NCBI GenBank assembly: GCA_018398765.1
Contig: JAHBMJ010001631.1
Coordinates: 5,001-25,895 of the forward strand
Reading direction: 5' to 3'
DNA length: 20,895 nucleotides
Origin: Chromera velia
Taxonomy: Eukaryota > Sar > Chromeraceae
Numbering within the stretch: position 1 is the stretch's first letter; each line of letters begins with the position of its first letter. Positions 9,504 through 19,642 of the stretch are shown in pieces. A program made the translations under genes and the position numbers. A model generated the notes under the pieces. It had not been told where the DNA came from, did not search any database, and saw nothing but the letters and a program-made list of their open reading frames with translations.

Positions 9504-9713
9504 TTATTTCAATTTTCTTAATTGCAGATCAAGAATCGTTATGATTTTATTCCAGTTTTCTAGAAAGTCTTTCGAAAGTCTTTCATTTGATTTCAATTGA
9601 ATTGCAACAGGCCAATATCTGTATGATACAGAACTTTGAATGTTAATGTCCTGTTTGAGGCTGCTTCTCAATTCTTTCTTTAATATAGTACTTAAAAGAG
9701 GGATAGCGAGCAT
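9504..9713 (-). other. Short unassigned open frame (69 codons)
   Basis: A 69-residue frame starting with an ATG at 9713, Lys- and Leu-rich (for example FLENWNKIITILDLQLRKLK). Its AT-rich composition differs from the neighbouring genes. I recognise no family. It could be a decayed insertion or chance. Confidence 0.15.
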
Positions 9714-9767
9714 TAAACCCACTGCGCATGACCTTCTGTTTGTTAGTGCAAAGCAAGCGGCGCGCAC

Positions 9768-10482
9768 AATCTTTTTTTGCTTAGTACTACTTATTTTGAA
9801 CTAAAACTGATTCATTTAATCTAGCATTTAATTTCTATCTTCTTTCTAGCTATGCTTAAGTAGCGCATAGCAGCGCCCCTTTGTAAAAAAAAAAAAAAGT
9901 AGCACCGTACATGACTTTAAGCTTATATCCCTTTCAGCTTCGTCTCAACCGCCCCTACCTCTTTGTTCATTTATCATCATATTGTCACTGATACATGCAT
10001 ACAGTAAAAGTAAAAATAGAAAGAAAAAATAATCCTTCATATATATATATATACACTGATCTTGTCCCATATTTTCGGTTTTGAAGCGCCTCTAATTTCT
10101 TTTTTAGACATATATATGGTTTTAGATATGGTTCCGGGTAGAACTAGTGAAAATGACATAATTAGAATGAGAAACATTAATCAGAAAATTGTAATATACT
10201 TGATAAACTCTTGGGCCTCAAGTTATTGACCGGTGCAGCGATGCGTTCTAGCACGTGACTTACTGTAAGTGGTCGACTCTGTTTGATTCGTTATTTTTTT
10301 TCATACACTGCAGCATTCTTTTCAGGATTTGGTGTGAGCTTTTTTCAGGTCTTCTCAATCTGTGTGGGTTTCCTTTCCTTTGCTCTTCTATGGTCTTCCA
10401 TCTATGCTGCTTCCTCCCATGCTTGTTTCGTCCATTTTCGCTTTCAATTGTTTTTTTCTTCTTTGTCTGTTTGTTTTTTCTT
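9768..10482. other. AT-rich spacer between convergent genes
   Basis: No gene seen. Includes an A-run near 9886-9900, an AT dinucleotide run at 10038-10054 and, at its right end, probably the 3' UTR of the minus-strand secreted-protein gene. Confidence 0.5.
10038..10054. repeat. AT microsatellite
   Basis: A short perfect AT dinucleotide run. Confidence 0.75.
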
Positions 10483-12291
10483 CTATTGATTGTAGTTTTC
10501 GGTGTTTTGTCCGTCCTCTTCTCCCTCCTCCGGGCCTTGTGTATTGTCCGGGGGGGACGCTCGCTCATCAGCATACTCTCCGGAGTCGCCCGCTGCAGGC
10601 CCCTGCACAAAAGATGATCCAGGGCCCTCTGACTGTGAATAGGCAGAAGGGGAAGACATGCCGGGGCCCTCCTCATTGACTGGGGCCTCCGCTGGTCCTT
10701 CCCGCTCTTCCCCTTGGTCTAGTGGTGATGCGTTCGCACCTCCCTCCCCCTCCTGCAACATTGCAGAGGGAGCGTAGCCAGCCCCCTCAGCCACATCATT
10801 CCACCTGCTGAAGGAAGAGGGAGAGGGCCCTCTGGAGACGGCAGACCTCCCTTGTCCTTCCTGATTGGCCTGGAGGATGGATTGTCGGAAGGAGACATCG
10901 TTGAATTCCTCGGGGGGGATGTAATGGGAATTTCCTGGAGAACTCTTCGCAAACCAGTTCTCTAGTTCATTGTACAAAGTCGACCTAGGGGACTCCTCTG
11001 CTGTGTGGGGGGGCATCATGGGGGGGGAATCCCCCGAGTTTCTCTTCTGCAGCAGAGACAGGAAAGAGGTCATATCTAGGTCTTGTTTGTGTTCTCCGAA
11101 CAGCCTGTCGAATGTGCTTTCCCTCTCCGAGGACTCCGAGAAGGACCCGTACGGACTGTCTGCCTCCAGTGGACTCGTAGTGATTCCCCCACCAATCTGC
11201 AGGAACGAAGCTGCACCAACAGACTCTTCTTCGTCAGGCTTTGTCCCCTTTACCTCTTTCTCCTTCTGCTGCTCTACTCCAACAGGGGTCTTCACATGTT
11301 CCTCCCCGACTTGCAGCATCGAGTACCCCCCCATGCCCATTGCCCCGGGGGGTCCGCTCTCTGCATATCCTTGGGGGGGGGAGGGGGGCATTGGGGGGCC
11401 GTAGAAGTTTCGCCGCGGCGGGGGGGGTTCTCGGGCATATCCCCAGTTGGCGTACCTTCGTCCCATCCCTCCTGGTCCGGTGCTAAAGGGAAAGGGGTGG
11501 GACCGAGGGCCCCGGCTAAGTGGTGCGGCAGGGTAGGGTGCCGGGGCTGACCTCCTCAGAAAGGATGAGGGGACCGGGTGCATTCGGGCAGTTGGGGGGC
11601 CGGGCATGGGACGGGAGGGCATATGACTGTAGCCGTTCTGCCAGTCATACGGGGGTGATCTGTGGTTCATAGTGGGGGGAGGCGGGTGTCCATAGGAGGG
11701 CGGTCGGGCATATTGTCTGGCAGTGGGATAGTTGACAGGCGGAGGGGGGAGCGGTTCCTGGTTTTCTTCTTCAAAGGCTTCGGCAGAATCTGCCGATTGC
11801 ATGGATTGCGTGCTTGAGTCTGCAGTCTCAGGAGGCGGAGGGAGTGGAGCAGCAGGTGAGGAGGAGATCGGAGGAACCCTCCGAACGGCTCCCTCGAGGG
11901 ATCGCTGCACCTCCATCAAGTCTGCCTTTGCCTGCTCCAAAAGAGCCAGGGAATCCGATGGGGGGTCGAAGGAGGCTGTTGGAGACTCCTCTGCCCCCCT
12001 GGGCGAAGGGTCTGCATAGTCTGCCTGCGAAGCACTGGGTCCCTCTGCTTGTGGTTGTGACTGCTGCTGCGGCCAGTCTGTTGGTACCCTGCTGTCATCA
12101 GGAGGGTATCCCCAAGAGTCTTGCGGACGCCTTGGAAGGGCTGGAGCGGTGCCCTGCCCTCCGTAGTGCCGTCTGACAGTAGAACGGAGGGCACTCCGGG
12201 GTTTGGTTGGAGTTGGTTGCGCTGTCACAAAGATGCCGAGCCTGGCGACTTGAATGACGCAAAGCAGGCACAGGACTGACGCGTTGAACAT
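10483..12291 (-). CDS. Predicted secreted proline-rich low-complexity protein with S-phi-L-Q motifs
   Basis: A single open frame of 602 residues from the ATG at 12291; two in-frame ATGs upstream (12339, 12324) would add at most 16 residues. I prefer 12291 because it places a typical signal peptide at the N terminus: MFNASVLCLLCVIQVA, a hydrophobic core, then a likely cleavage after VTAQ. The mature part is rich in Pro, Ser, Gly, Glu, Tyr and Gln, with long PPPP runs, RPPSYGHPPPP-type tracts in the middle and an acidic C terminus. Five short motifs (SMLQ, SFLQ, SLLQ, SILQ, AMLQ) are spaced through the C-terminal half. No enzymatic domain is visible. It probably enters the secretory pathway and is largely disordered, as a wall, matrix or secreted-organelle protein might be. 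The function is unknown. Confidence 0.72.
   Translation of the reverse strand: MFNASVLCLLCVIQVARLGIFVTAQPTPTKPRSALRSTVRRHYGGQGTAPALPRRPQDSWGYPPDDSRVPTDWPQQQSQPQAEGPSASQADYADPSPRGAEESPTASFDPPSDSLALLEQAKADLMEVQRSLEGAVRRVPPISSSPAAPLPPPPETADSSTQSMQSADSAEAFEEENQEPLPPPPVNYPTARQYARPPSYGHPPPPTMNHRSPPYDWQNGYSHMPSRPMPGPPTARMHPVPSSFLRRSAPAPYPAAPLSRGPRSHPFPFSTGPGGMGRRYANWGYAREPPPPRRNFYGPPMPPSPPQGYAESGPPGAMGMGGYSMLQVGEEHVKTPVGVEQQKEKEVKGTKPDEEESVGAASFLQIGGGITTSPLEADSPYGSFSESSERESTFDRLFGEHKQDLDMTSFLSLLQKRNSGDSPPMMPPHTAEESPRSTLYNELENWFAKSSPGNSHYIPPEEFNDVSFRQSILQANQEGQGRSAVSRGPSPSSFSRWNDVAEGAGYAPSAMLQEGEGGANASPLDQGEEREGPAEAPVNEEGPGMSSPSAYSQSEGPGSSFVQGPAAGDSGEYADERASPPDNTQGPEEGEEDGQNTENYNQ
12219..12291 (-). 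other. Signal peptide of the secreted protein
   Basis: About 24 residues with a leucine/valine/cysteine-rich core and a small-residue end (VTAQ) before a Pro/Thr/Lys-rich mature start. Cleavage site estimated by eye. Confidence 0.65.
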
Positions 12292-12836
12292 TGGAGTCGT
12301 TCGCTCGAAGTCTGCAGCAAGCATGATAGGAACACACATAGATGATCAGAGCAGAGGAACATGTAAATCAAGGGAAGGTAAGAGCTCGGAGCAAAAAGCG
12401 AGATGGACGCGCTTGTGTAGACGGACTTTTTGGATTCGATTGGTTTCTGTACCGGTCAAGTTTGATGGATGTGGCCTCTGTCGGTCGAAGTGGACAGACT
12501 TTCGCCACGTATTCAGGCTCACGCCTGTCGGTGATAGAGCGTCTTCAAGACGCCTTTCTGCATGTGGTCTATTTCTGTATCGAGAATTCGTGTATTCACT
12601 CCGAGAGGACAGGAAAGAACCAAAGCGCTGACTGGCTCGGAATGGTTGAGTCCCGTCGATATCGTTTCTGACACACACATTCGAGTGCTCCTTTTGAGCA
12701 TCCTTCAATCGATTAGTTGTCAAGCAATCATGCAGCCTATATACAGGTTTCTCTCGCGTATACATGAATATTTTGAATTCGATATATCGATATATGTATA
12801 TGCATGCGATCTGTATGCATGTGTATATAGCTGCAA

Positions 12837-12853
12837 GATATATATATATATAT
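12837..12853. repeat. TA microsatellite
   Basis: A perfect TA dinucleotide run about 550 bp upstream of the minus-strand secreted-protein start. Confidence 0.75.
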
Positions 12854-13054
12854 TCATACAAATAATTACACAAATATGTATGCATGTTTTTTTTTTTTCC
12901 CACTTCTGTATCGGTTGAATTCGATAGGTAAACCGGCTGCATGGTCGGGGGTCGGCTCGCGCCCTGTGGCCTGCCGCCCCCCACGCGGGCCGGCTATTCG
13001 CACAGACCATGTGCAGCTCATACATACAGTGCGCCGATCAGATTGGACTTTCCG

Positions 13055-13068
13055 ATGCATGCATGCAT
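13055..13068. promoter_or_regulatory. TGCATGCA palindrome cluster
   Basis: Overlapping ATGCAT/TGCATGCA units. In apicomplexans this palindrome is a known recognition sequence of some ApiAP2 factors. A regulatory role here is inference from sequence similarity only. Confidence 0.3.
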
Positions 13069-13492
13069 ACATGGGTGTCTGACCTTCATAGACCTTCATC
13101 AGACTCATGCTGAATGTGAATTCATGTTCGGACGAAGCCTTCCTTGAATTCGCCTGTACATGCGCGTTAATGCATGTACAGGAGCTAGCAAGGGTATGCA
13201 TACTTTGACAGATACTTCTGTTGAAGCCCTTTCAATCTGACCTAGCCTGATGAAATGAGATAATTCTGTTTTAACGGCTGACTGACATATTATGATACAT
13301 TGTGAGTGAGCAACAGTGTGTTGTTCTGGTAAGTTTCCCAAAAACCGTATGCATGGCTTGCAGAATGATAAAGATGACTCTCTTCGGGCTCATGTTCTTG
13401 CTGGTCAGAGTTTCTGTCTCCCAGGAGTCCTTACATAGATCTTAGTGCATCTAAACGCTGCAATGGGCCTGAATGTCCTCTCAACATAACTG

Positions 13493-13742
13493 GTCGAACC
13501 AAATCGCCGCACATAGAAAAAAAAAATTAAAAGAAAAAAAAAAGTTGGGAAGACCTAATTTTTTTTTTCTTTTTTTATTTTAAGTGCCTCCAAAGGGAAA
13601 AGAATCACTTTCGACTCTGAAACTTACTTTTCCACACAAAATGTGAACCTAACTTTTGACCTTAAAAAAAAAAAAAAAAAAAAAGTTGAGGACGCCTAAT
13701 TTTTTTTTTCTTTTTTTTTATGTGCGGCGCCTAGGGTCGAAC
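13493..13742. mobile_element. MITE-like element with terminal inverted repeats and target-site duplication
   Basis: A 250-bp non-coding element. The ends form imperfect 23-bp inverted repeats (18 of 23 positions match; both contain GCCGCACAT as seen from the outside). The flanks are AACATAACTG (13483-13492) and AACATACTG (13743-13751), a 9-10-bp target-site duplication with one base lost. Inside are two A-run/T-run hairpin modules (about 13533-13577 and 13663-13719) sharing AAGTTG....CCTAATT. The size, the inverted repeats and a 9-10-bp duplication are as seen in non-autonomous Mutator-like elements. Confidence 0.6.
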
Positions 13743-13751
13743 AACATACTG

Positions 13752-14414
13752 TTAACTGCAGTGGCGCGTCCAGGCGCGTCTTCGAAGACCGCATCCAGGT
13801 CTTCCAAGTCAAGGACCGACCACAACGCCCGACAAATTCCACAGAACGCTAGACGCCTAGCATAGGCCGATGACAATAGCGTAGGATGATGATTATGATG
13901 ATGATTTTTAATTTTTTATGTTTGAATTAGAAGTGTTGTTGCCTCTGGCCTTGCCGTGTCTCAGAAAAGACGAGCGTGACTCGGAAAAAGGGGGGAATCC
14001 AGGAGAGCTAGGCCCAACGAAACCCTCTGCAATCGCAGAAGTAGGTCCCGGGAGTCTCGTCTCGAAACTACTCAAATCACCCTGTCTGTTCTAAGCGCAG
14101 GACATTCATTGAACATACTGCGATGGACTGCATAGCAACGCAAGACGCAGCAGCATGCACATTCAACAACTGCATCATTGGTTAACCGTGACTCATTCAA
14201 CAATCAGGTGTCTCATTCTGAGAAAGTAGGTCATCAGCAGACCAAACACTTGATAATAGGTCCCCACCCCGCCTCCCGGGTGCGAGTCAGAATTGCAGTT
14301 GAGACCCTGACTCGCGCTCTGTACAGTAGTGCCGCGTGCACACAGATGCAGACTCTGCCGTGTGTTGTCTGCATGGCAAGCGTTCCCACTGGCTCCACCC
14401 ACGTCTGTAGAGGC
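13752..14414. other. Spacer 3' of the MFS transporter gene
   Basis: No gene seen on either strand. It includes a degenerate GATGAT run at 13886-13903 and, next to 14415, probably the 3' UTR of the minus-strand transporter. Confidence 0.45.
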
Positions 14415-14625
14415 TCAGTTTAGTGCGTTGCTGCCGCTCTGCACAGTCGTCCCGTGGCTCGGAGACGCTCCAGATCCGGTCTTCGCGACAGGGCTGCCCT
14501 GCCCCTCCCGACCCCTTCTTGCGAACCTCTCCTGCCTGGGGACGAGGAACAGCAGGGGGCAGTACACCAGGTTGGCCAGACAGTAGATCCCCGCAGTGAA
14601 CATGTACGTGGTTCTGTAAGAATAC
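14415..14625 (-). CDS. MFS transporter terminal exon (TM12 and tail)
   Basis: 211 nt including the stop codon at 14415-14417. Acceptor TTCTGCATGCAG, phase 2. Encodes YSYRTTYMFTAGIYCLANL and the rest of TM12, then a basic, Ser/Gly-rich tail of about 37 residues. The acceptor and first exon bases are duplicated 47 bp upstream. Confidence 0.82.
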
Positions 14626-15576
14626 CTGCATGCAGAAGAAGAAAGGACACGCAAAAGGTTCTGTATGAATACCTGCATGCAGAAGAAGAAAGGACAAAAA
14701 GCTGTCTCTTCACATTCGTTCTGCTCAATCTCTCTTTTGTTGCTGATTCATGCATGGCGCTGCACCTTCATCGAGACCCTCCACATGCACTAAAGTAGTT
14801 CACGGGGACCTCCACAAGAGAGAACAAACGCTACTGAACAACACGTGTGTTCATGACTGAAAGAATCATACGAGAAAGGAGAAAAGAAGATGAAAAGAGA
14901 CCGTTTCATGCACAGGACAAGCACACCTTTTCTCTCCTTTGAAGGAAAGGAAAGAGTTGAAATGAGGCGAAGAAAGCGTAACGCCACGTACCGGTCTGCG
15001 ATGCGCCCGCCCAGGAAAGCAGAAGCTGCCCAAATAACGGCAGGCGCGACTTGAAGGGATTGCCAAAGCCCTACATTGAAGCGACAAAGACAGGAAGACA
15101 CAGAGAGATAATGGAGGATGACCCAATCACAGCAAAAGACAGAAAGAAGAACGCAAAAGGAAGCATTCGGAACCCTCATTCTCCGTTTTCAGAACCTCAC
15201 TCTGCTCTCAGGACAAGTTCAAAGAAGGAAAAGAAGAAGGATGTATGAATACGCCAGACTTCGAGGGCGTCCAGTCCTCTTCTTTCCGTCGTCTCTGCTG
15301 CTCTTTTGAATTCCTTGCGCTTAGTGAGTGAAGGAGGTCAAGGAAACAGTCGCTGGCGAGGAAATTGTGAGAGAAGTTTGTGATAGGGTGAGAGGGAGAT
15401 GGGTGTGGCTGTCAGGAAGGGAAGGAAAAAGAAAGTAGAGGAGGGGAAGGGAAGGGAAAGCAGATGGATGCGTAGCAGCGAGAACTCTGTGGTCTTTTCT
15501 TCTATTGCCTGCGATTTTTTTGGATTTTTTCTTCTCGCTCGCTCTCTCCCTCTCCCTCCCTCCTCCTAGCTCTCTC

Positions 15577-15608
<32 letters not shown>

Positions 15609-15999
15609 CCCCTCACTCTCGCTCCCTCGCATACAGACCCCTAGCTCTGCCTGTCGATCTCCCCTGCTCTCTGTCTGTCTGTCTGACCTCTCCACCTGGG
15701 TTGCACATAGTCCATCACGATCGATTTGTCCAAAGGGGAGGCCGCGTTTTGCAAGCTCCCTCTGCATCCATCCACAGGCAGGCAGGAAGGAAGGAAGGCA
15801 GGGAGACAGGCAGGAGAGACGAAGCATTACAAATGAAATGAGGAAACCATGATCCCTGCAGAAGGAAGAAAAACGTCACCAGAATGTCTCGCAGAGTCAA
15901 ATTCTCTTCTCTCTCTGAACCTGCGTAGCCTCCCCGTCCTCTCTCTGTCTCCCAGCTTGTCTGCCTGTCTCCCTGTCCTCCTTTCTGCCTCATCCTCTC

Positions 16000-16092
<93 letters not shown>

Positions 16093-18050
16093 GCGTGCGC
16101 CTTCCACGAACAAACAGACAGGCAGACAGACCCAGTATCTGACTGACCGAACGAAGTAGCACAGAAGGACCACAGGCAGATACCTAGCCCTTGCAAGAAG
16201 AACCATGCACCTGCACACAGGTAGGCAGACAGAGAGACAAAAACTAAAAAAGAAAAAAAAAAAAAAAAGCACTGAAGGCCTGCGGTTGCAATTGGAAGGA
16301 AACCCACTGACCGAAACCATTCCACAGCCAGCCAAATGAGAAGCACGAAGACAAAAGAAAGTGGAATCCTACATAACTGGAATTTTCTCTGTCTTACTTT
16401 GTTTTCTTTGCAGTACTATTCTTTTCTTTTTGATGCCAACGCATTTCAAAAAGGTGACTGACACTATGCCACCGACGGCAAACAACGCAGAAGTCTGCGC
16501 GCGACCGAGTTGGCGCGAAACCTTTTGAGCAGCTGCAGAAAAAACGAGAATGTTGAAAAGAGTCACAAAAAGAAAGCAAAAAGCAGCTTTCCCTTTTCTA
16601 CGATTGTGTTGCTTTGGTGGAAAGAACGAAAAAAAGACGAAAAAGAATGAGAGAAGACGGACCAGTCAACAGAACATTCATCTCCTCTCGAGTCCTCTGT
16701 CCGCCTCTTTTGTACCTCCTCCCAGTTTCTTCTCTTTTTTCACTCTCTCGTCTCGGATGCAGAGGGGCAAACGGGGATTTGTCGCCTCCCACTCTCCTCT
16801 CACTTCTCGTGTTTCTATCAACACACCTCTGGCAACCCTTTCAGGCACTCGAAACACAAGTCCTTGGCCATTGAACAGAAGGAAGGAAGGAAGCAAGGAA
16901 GGAAGAGAGAAGAAAGGGAAAGAGAGGATGAAGGAGAAAAAAAAAAAAAAAAAAACGACGGACCCCAAGTGAAGGATGCCATCGAGAGAGTGTAGAAGAA
17001 GTGCATCAGACACAGCTGGAGAGGAGAGAGGCCAAATTCTGTTCTGAAGAACAGCCCAAAGTACTTTACGGACATCCCTGCAGGGGGAGAGAGGAGAAAC
17101 GCGTCATCAACAGAGAGAGAGAAAGAGAAAGAGAGAAAGGGAGACAGACAGACAGACAGACAGACAGAAAGGGGGGAGGGTCTCATGAAACCTTTGGCCC
17201 TGCTCACGCTGAAAAAACAATTGTAAGCGGAAAACAGCGAGAAAAGAAAGACGAAGACTTCGGTTCACTTGACTATGGTTTCATTCTGCGGGACCTCTCT
17301 ATACCGCTGTGCGCACTGCACCCATGTGCAGAGACATCGAAGAAGCTTTGGACCACAGCTCCGTGCATGCATGCTCGCCCTTCTGCGAAGGCGATTCGAA
17401 AAAAGATTGGAAATCGAAAAGAAAGAGCCAATAAGCAAAACCCAAGCTGGAAATGCAGGCGAAAAAGATTTCTTATTCCACAAAAAACTAAGCAGACGGA
17501 CCAGCTCCTGAGAAGGTCACACATGTAGTCAGCAGAATAATCCAAGGCACTGCTTCCGCAGTCAGGCAAAGAAGTCGTCGTTGTCGAGGCAAGACGACGA
17601 CTGAGTTCGGGTTCACAGAGCTGCGCCTTGCCGCTGCTGAGGACTCAACGGATGGACCTCCCGCTGCCGCCCTCATCCGTCCCCTTACGTCTCTTTCTCG
17701 CGATATTAAAGGGGTACGTGCATCAGCAGGTGACTGCAAGAGGAACCAGAGAGAGGATCGAAAGATGTGAGTGAGGACGGACGCTTTCGTCTCTCCGGGA
17801 CACTGTCAAGAAGGGCACCACGACAGCCAGGGCTTGAAGAGAGAGAGGGGCCTTGAGGGCATCAGACAGTCTAAAGACCTACACAGAGTGGCTGGCTTCC
17901 GCAGTCACGCACATTGTTGCAGACAGAGAGAAGGTGTGCTTTTGTGCTCTACCCACCCACCACCCCTCCTTTTTTTCAGACACAGACAAAAGGAAATCAA
18001 GACCGAAGAAAAGGAACTGCAACGCAAACTAATTAAATGAAGGAAGAAGC

Positions 18051-18083
<33 letters not shown>

Positions 18084-18123
18084 AAAGAAAGAAAGAAAGA
18101 AAGAAAGAAAGAAAAGAAGAAAC

Positions 18124-18161
<38 letters not shown>

Positions 18162-18226
18162 AAAGAAAGAAAGAAAGAAAGAAAGAAAGAAAAGAAAAAA
18201 AGAAAAGAAAAGAAAAGAAGAAACGA

Positions 18227-18258
<32 letters not shown>

Positions 18259-18269
18259 AAAGAAGAAAC

Positions 18270-18325
<56 letters not shown>

Positions 18326-18458
18326 AAGAGAGAAAGAGAGAAAGAGAGAAAGAAAAAAAAAAAAAAAAGAAAGAAAGAAAGGAAGGAAGGAAGGAAGGAA
18401 GGAAGAGAAGAAAGAAAAGAAAGAAAGAAAGAAAAAAAGAAAAGAAAAGAAGAAACGA

Positions 18459-18490
<32 letters not shown>

Positions 18491-19095
18491 AAAAGAAAGG
18501 AAAAGAAAAGAAAAGAAAAGAAAAGAAGAAACGAAAGAAAGAAAGAAAGAAAGAAAGAAAGAAAAAAAGGCGGAGCAAGGCAGCGCACTCACCCGACGTT
18601 CGCCTACACTTGATGCAGGACCACCCTGAGGACTCTCTCCTTCCCCTCTCCCTCCGTTTTCTATTTCTCTGTCACTCTTGCCTTCTCCCATCCTTCTCGC
18701 ACTGGTTGTCGTTGGGCTAGAACTCTCCCTTTCCTTTTCCCTTTCCAACTCCACGCTACCCCCCTTTCCGTTTTCCTCTCCCTTGGCCATTCCTGTTTCC
18801 ATCCGGTCCTCCATGGACCTTCTCTCCCCCTCTCTACTCTTCTTGTCTAGGGCCTCAACCTCGGCCTCCCCCTCCTCCCAAAGGTCCACAAAACCCGCCA
18901 GCACGGCCATCTGAGGAACAGACAAGAGGACCTGCAGGAAAAAAAAGCACAAACCCGAGTCAGCTTCGTTGGAATTCAGCGAAAAAAAAAGGCAGTCAAC
19001 AAAAATGTTTTCAAAACTACAAAGTGTTGGAAGGCCACCAGAGGGACAATACAATAGAAGCTGCAGAATCTCTCTCTCTCTCCCTCCCTCCCGCA

Positions 19096-19128
<33 letters not shown>

Positions 19129-19560
19129 CTTTCCCTCGATTTAATTTGTCAGACAAGAGACGGCAGAAAGAAACAGAACGAGCCACTAGTCACCTCAGCA
19201 CCTGTCCAACCTGCTTTGTCACAGAAAAAAAGAGAGATGCGCCCCCCAACAGATCAAAGGAAGAAAGCGAGCAAGCAAAAACCCAAAAAGGAAAGACAGA
19301 AACAGAAACAGAAAGACGGTTGACTGACCCCGAATATCAGGACCCTCTCAAGGACCTCAAACTCCCACCGATTTGCTGAACGAACGAACGAATGAAGCAA
19401 ACATGCGTAAGGAAAAGAACAGAGGAGAGGAGAGATGGCAGAAACAGCCAGACCGGCAGAGAGGGAGAATCGGTCCATCCACAGTCAGGAGGGATGAGCC
19501 TTGTTCTCACTTCCTTCCAATTTCATGCTCGAACGGTGGGAAGGGTCACAGCTTGGGCAC

Positions 19561-19600
<40 letters not shown>

Positions 19601-19602
19601 CG

Positions 19603-19642
<40 letters not shown>

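Larger units (their letters stand above)
12292..13482. other. Upstream region of the secreted-protein gene
   Basis: No gene seen. The region would contain the promoter of the minus-strand gene ending at 10483. It holds several TGCATGC-type palindromes (12801-12807, 12815-12821, 12880-12886, 13055-13068), TATA-type dinucleotide runs at 12785-12853 and mixed AT/GC blocks. Confidence 0.45.

Noticed and set aside
10255-10617. Phe-rich plus-strand open frame resembling membrane helices
   Set aside because: It overlaps the 3' end of the minus-strand secreted-protein gene, and its hydrophobicity comes from a T-rich tract.
12346-13201. Minus-strand open frames upstream of the secreted protein
   Set aside because: Low-complexity translations of TA/TG-rich DNA with Tyr/Ile/Cys runs, and no coherent domain.
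18029-18720. Long open frames of Phe/Leu/Ser or Lys/Glu/Arg repeats on both strands
   Set aside because: They are direct translations of the GAAA microsatellite and have no stop codons because the repeat lacks them. They are not genes, apart from the true exon at 18593-18931.
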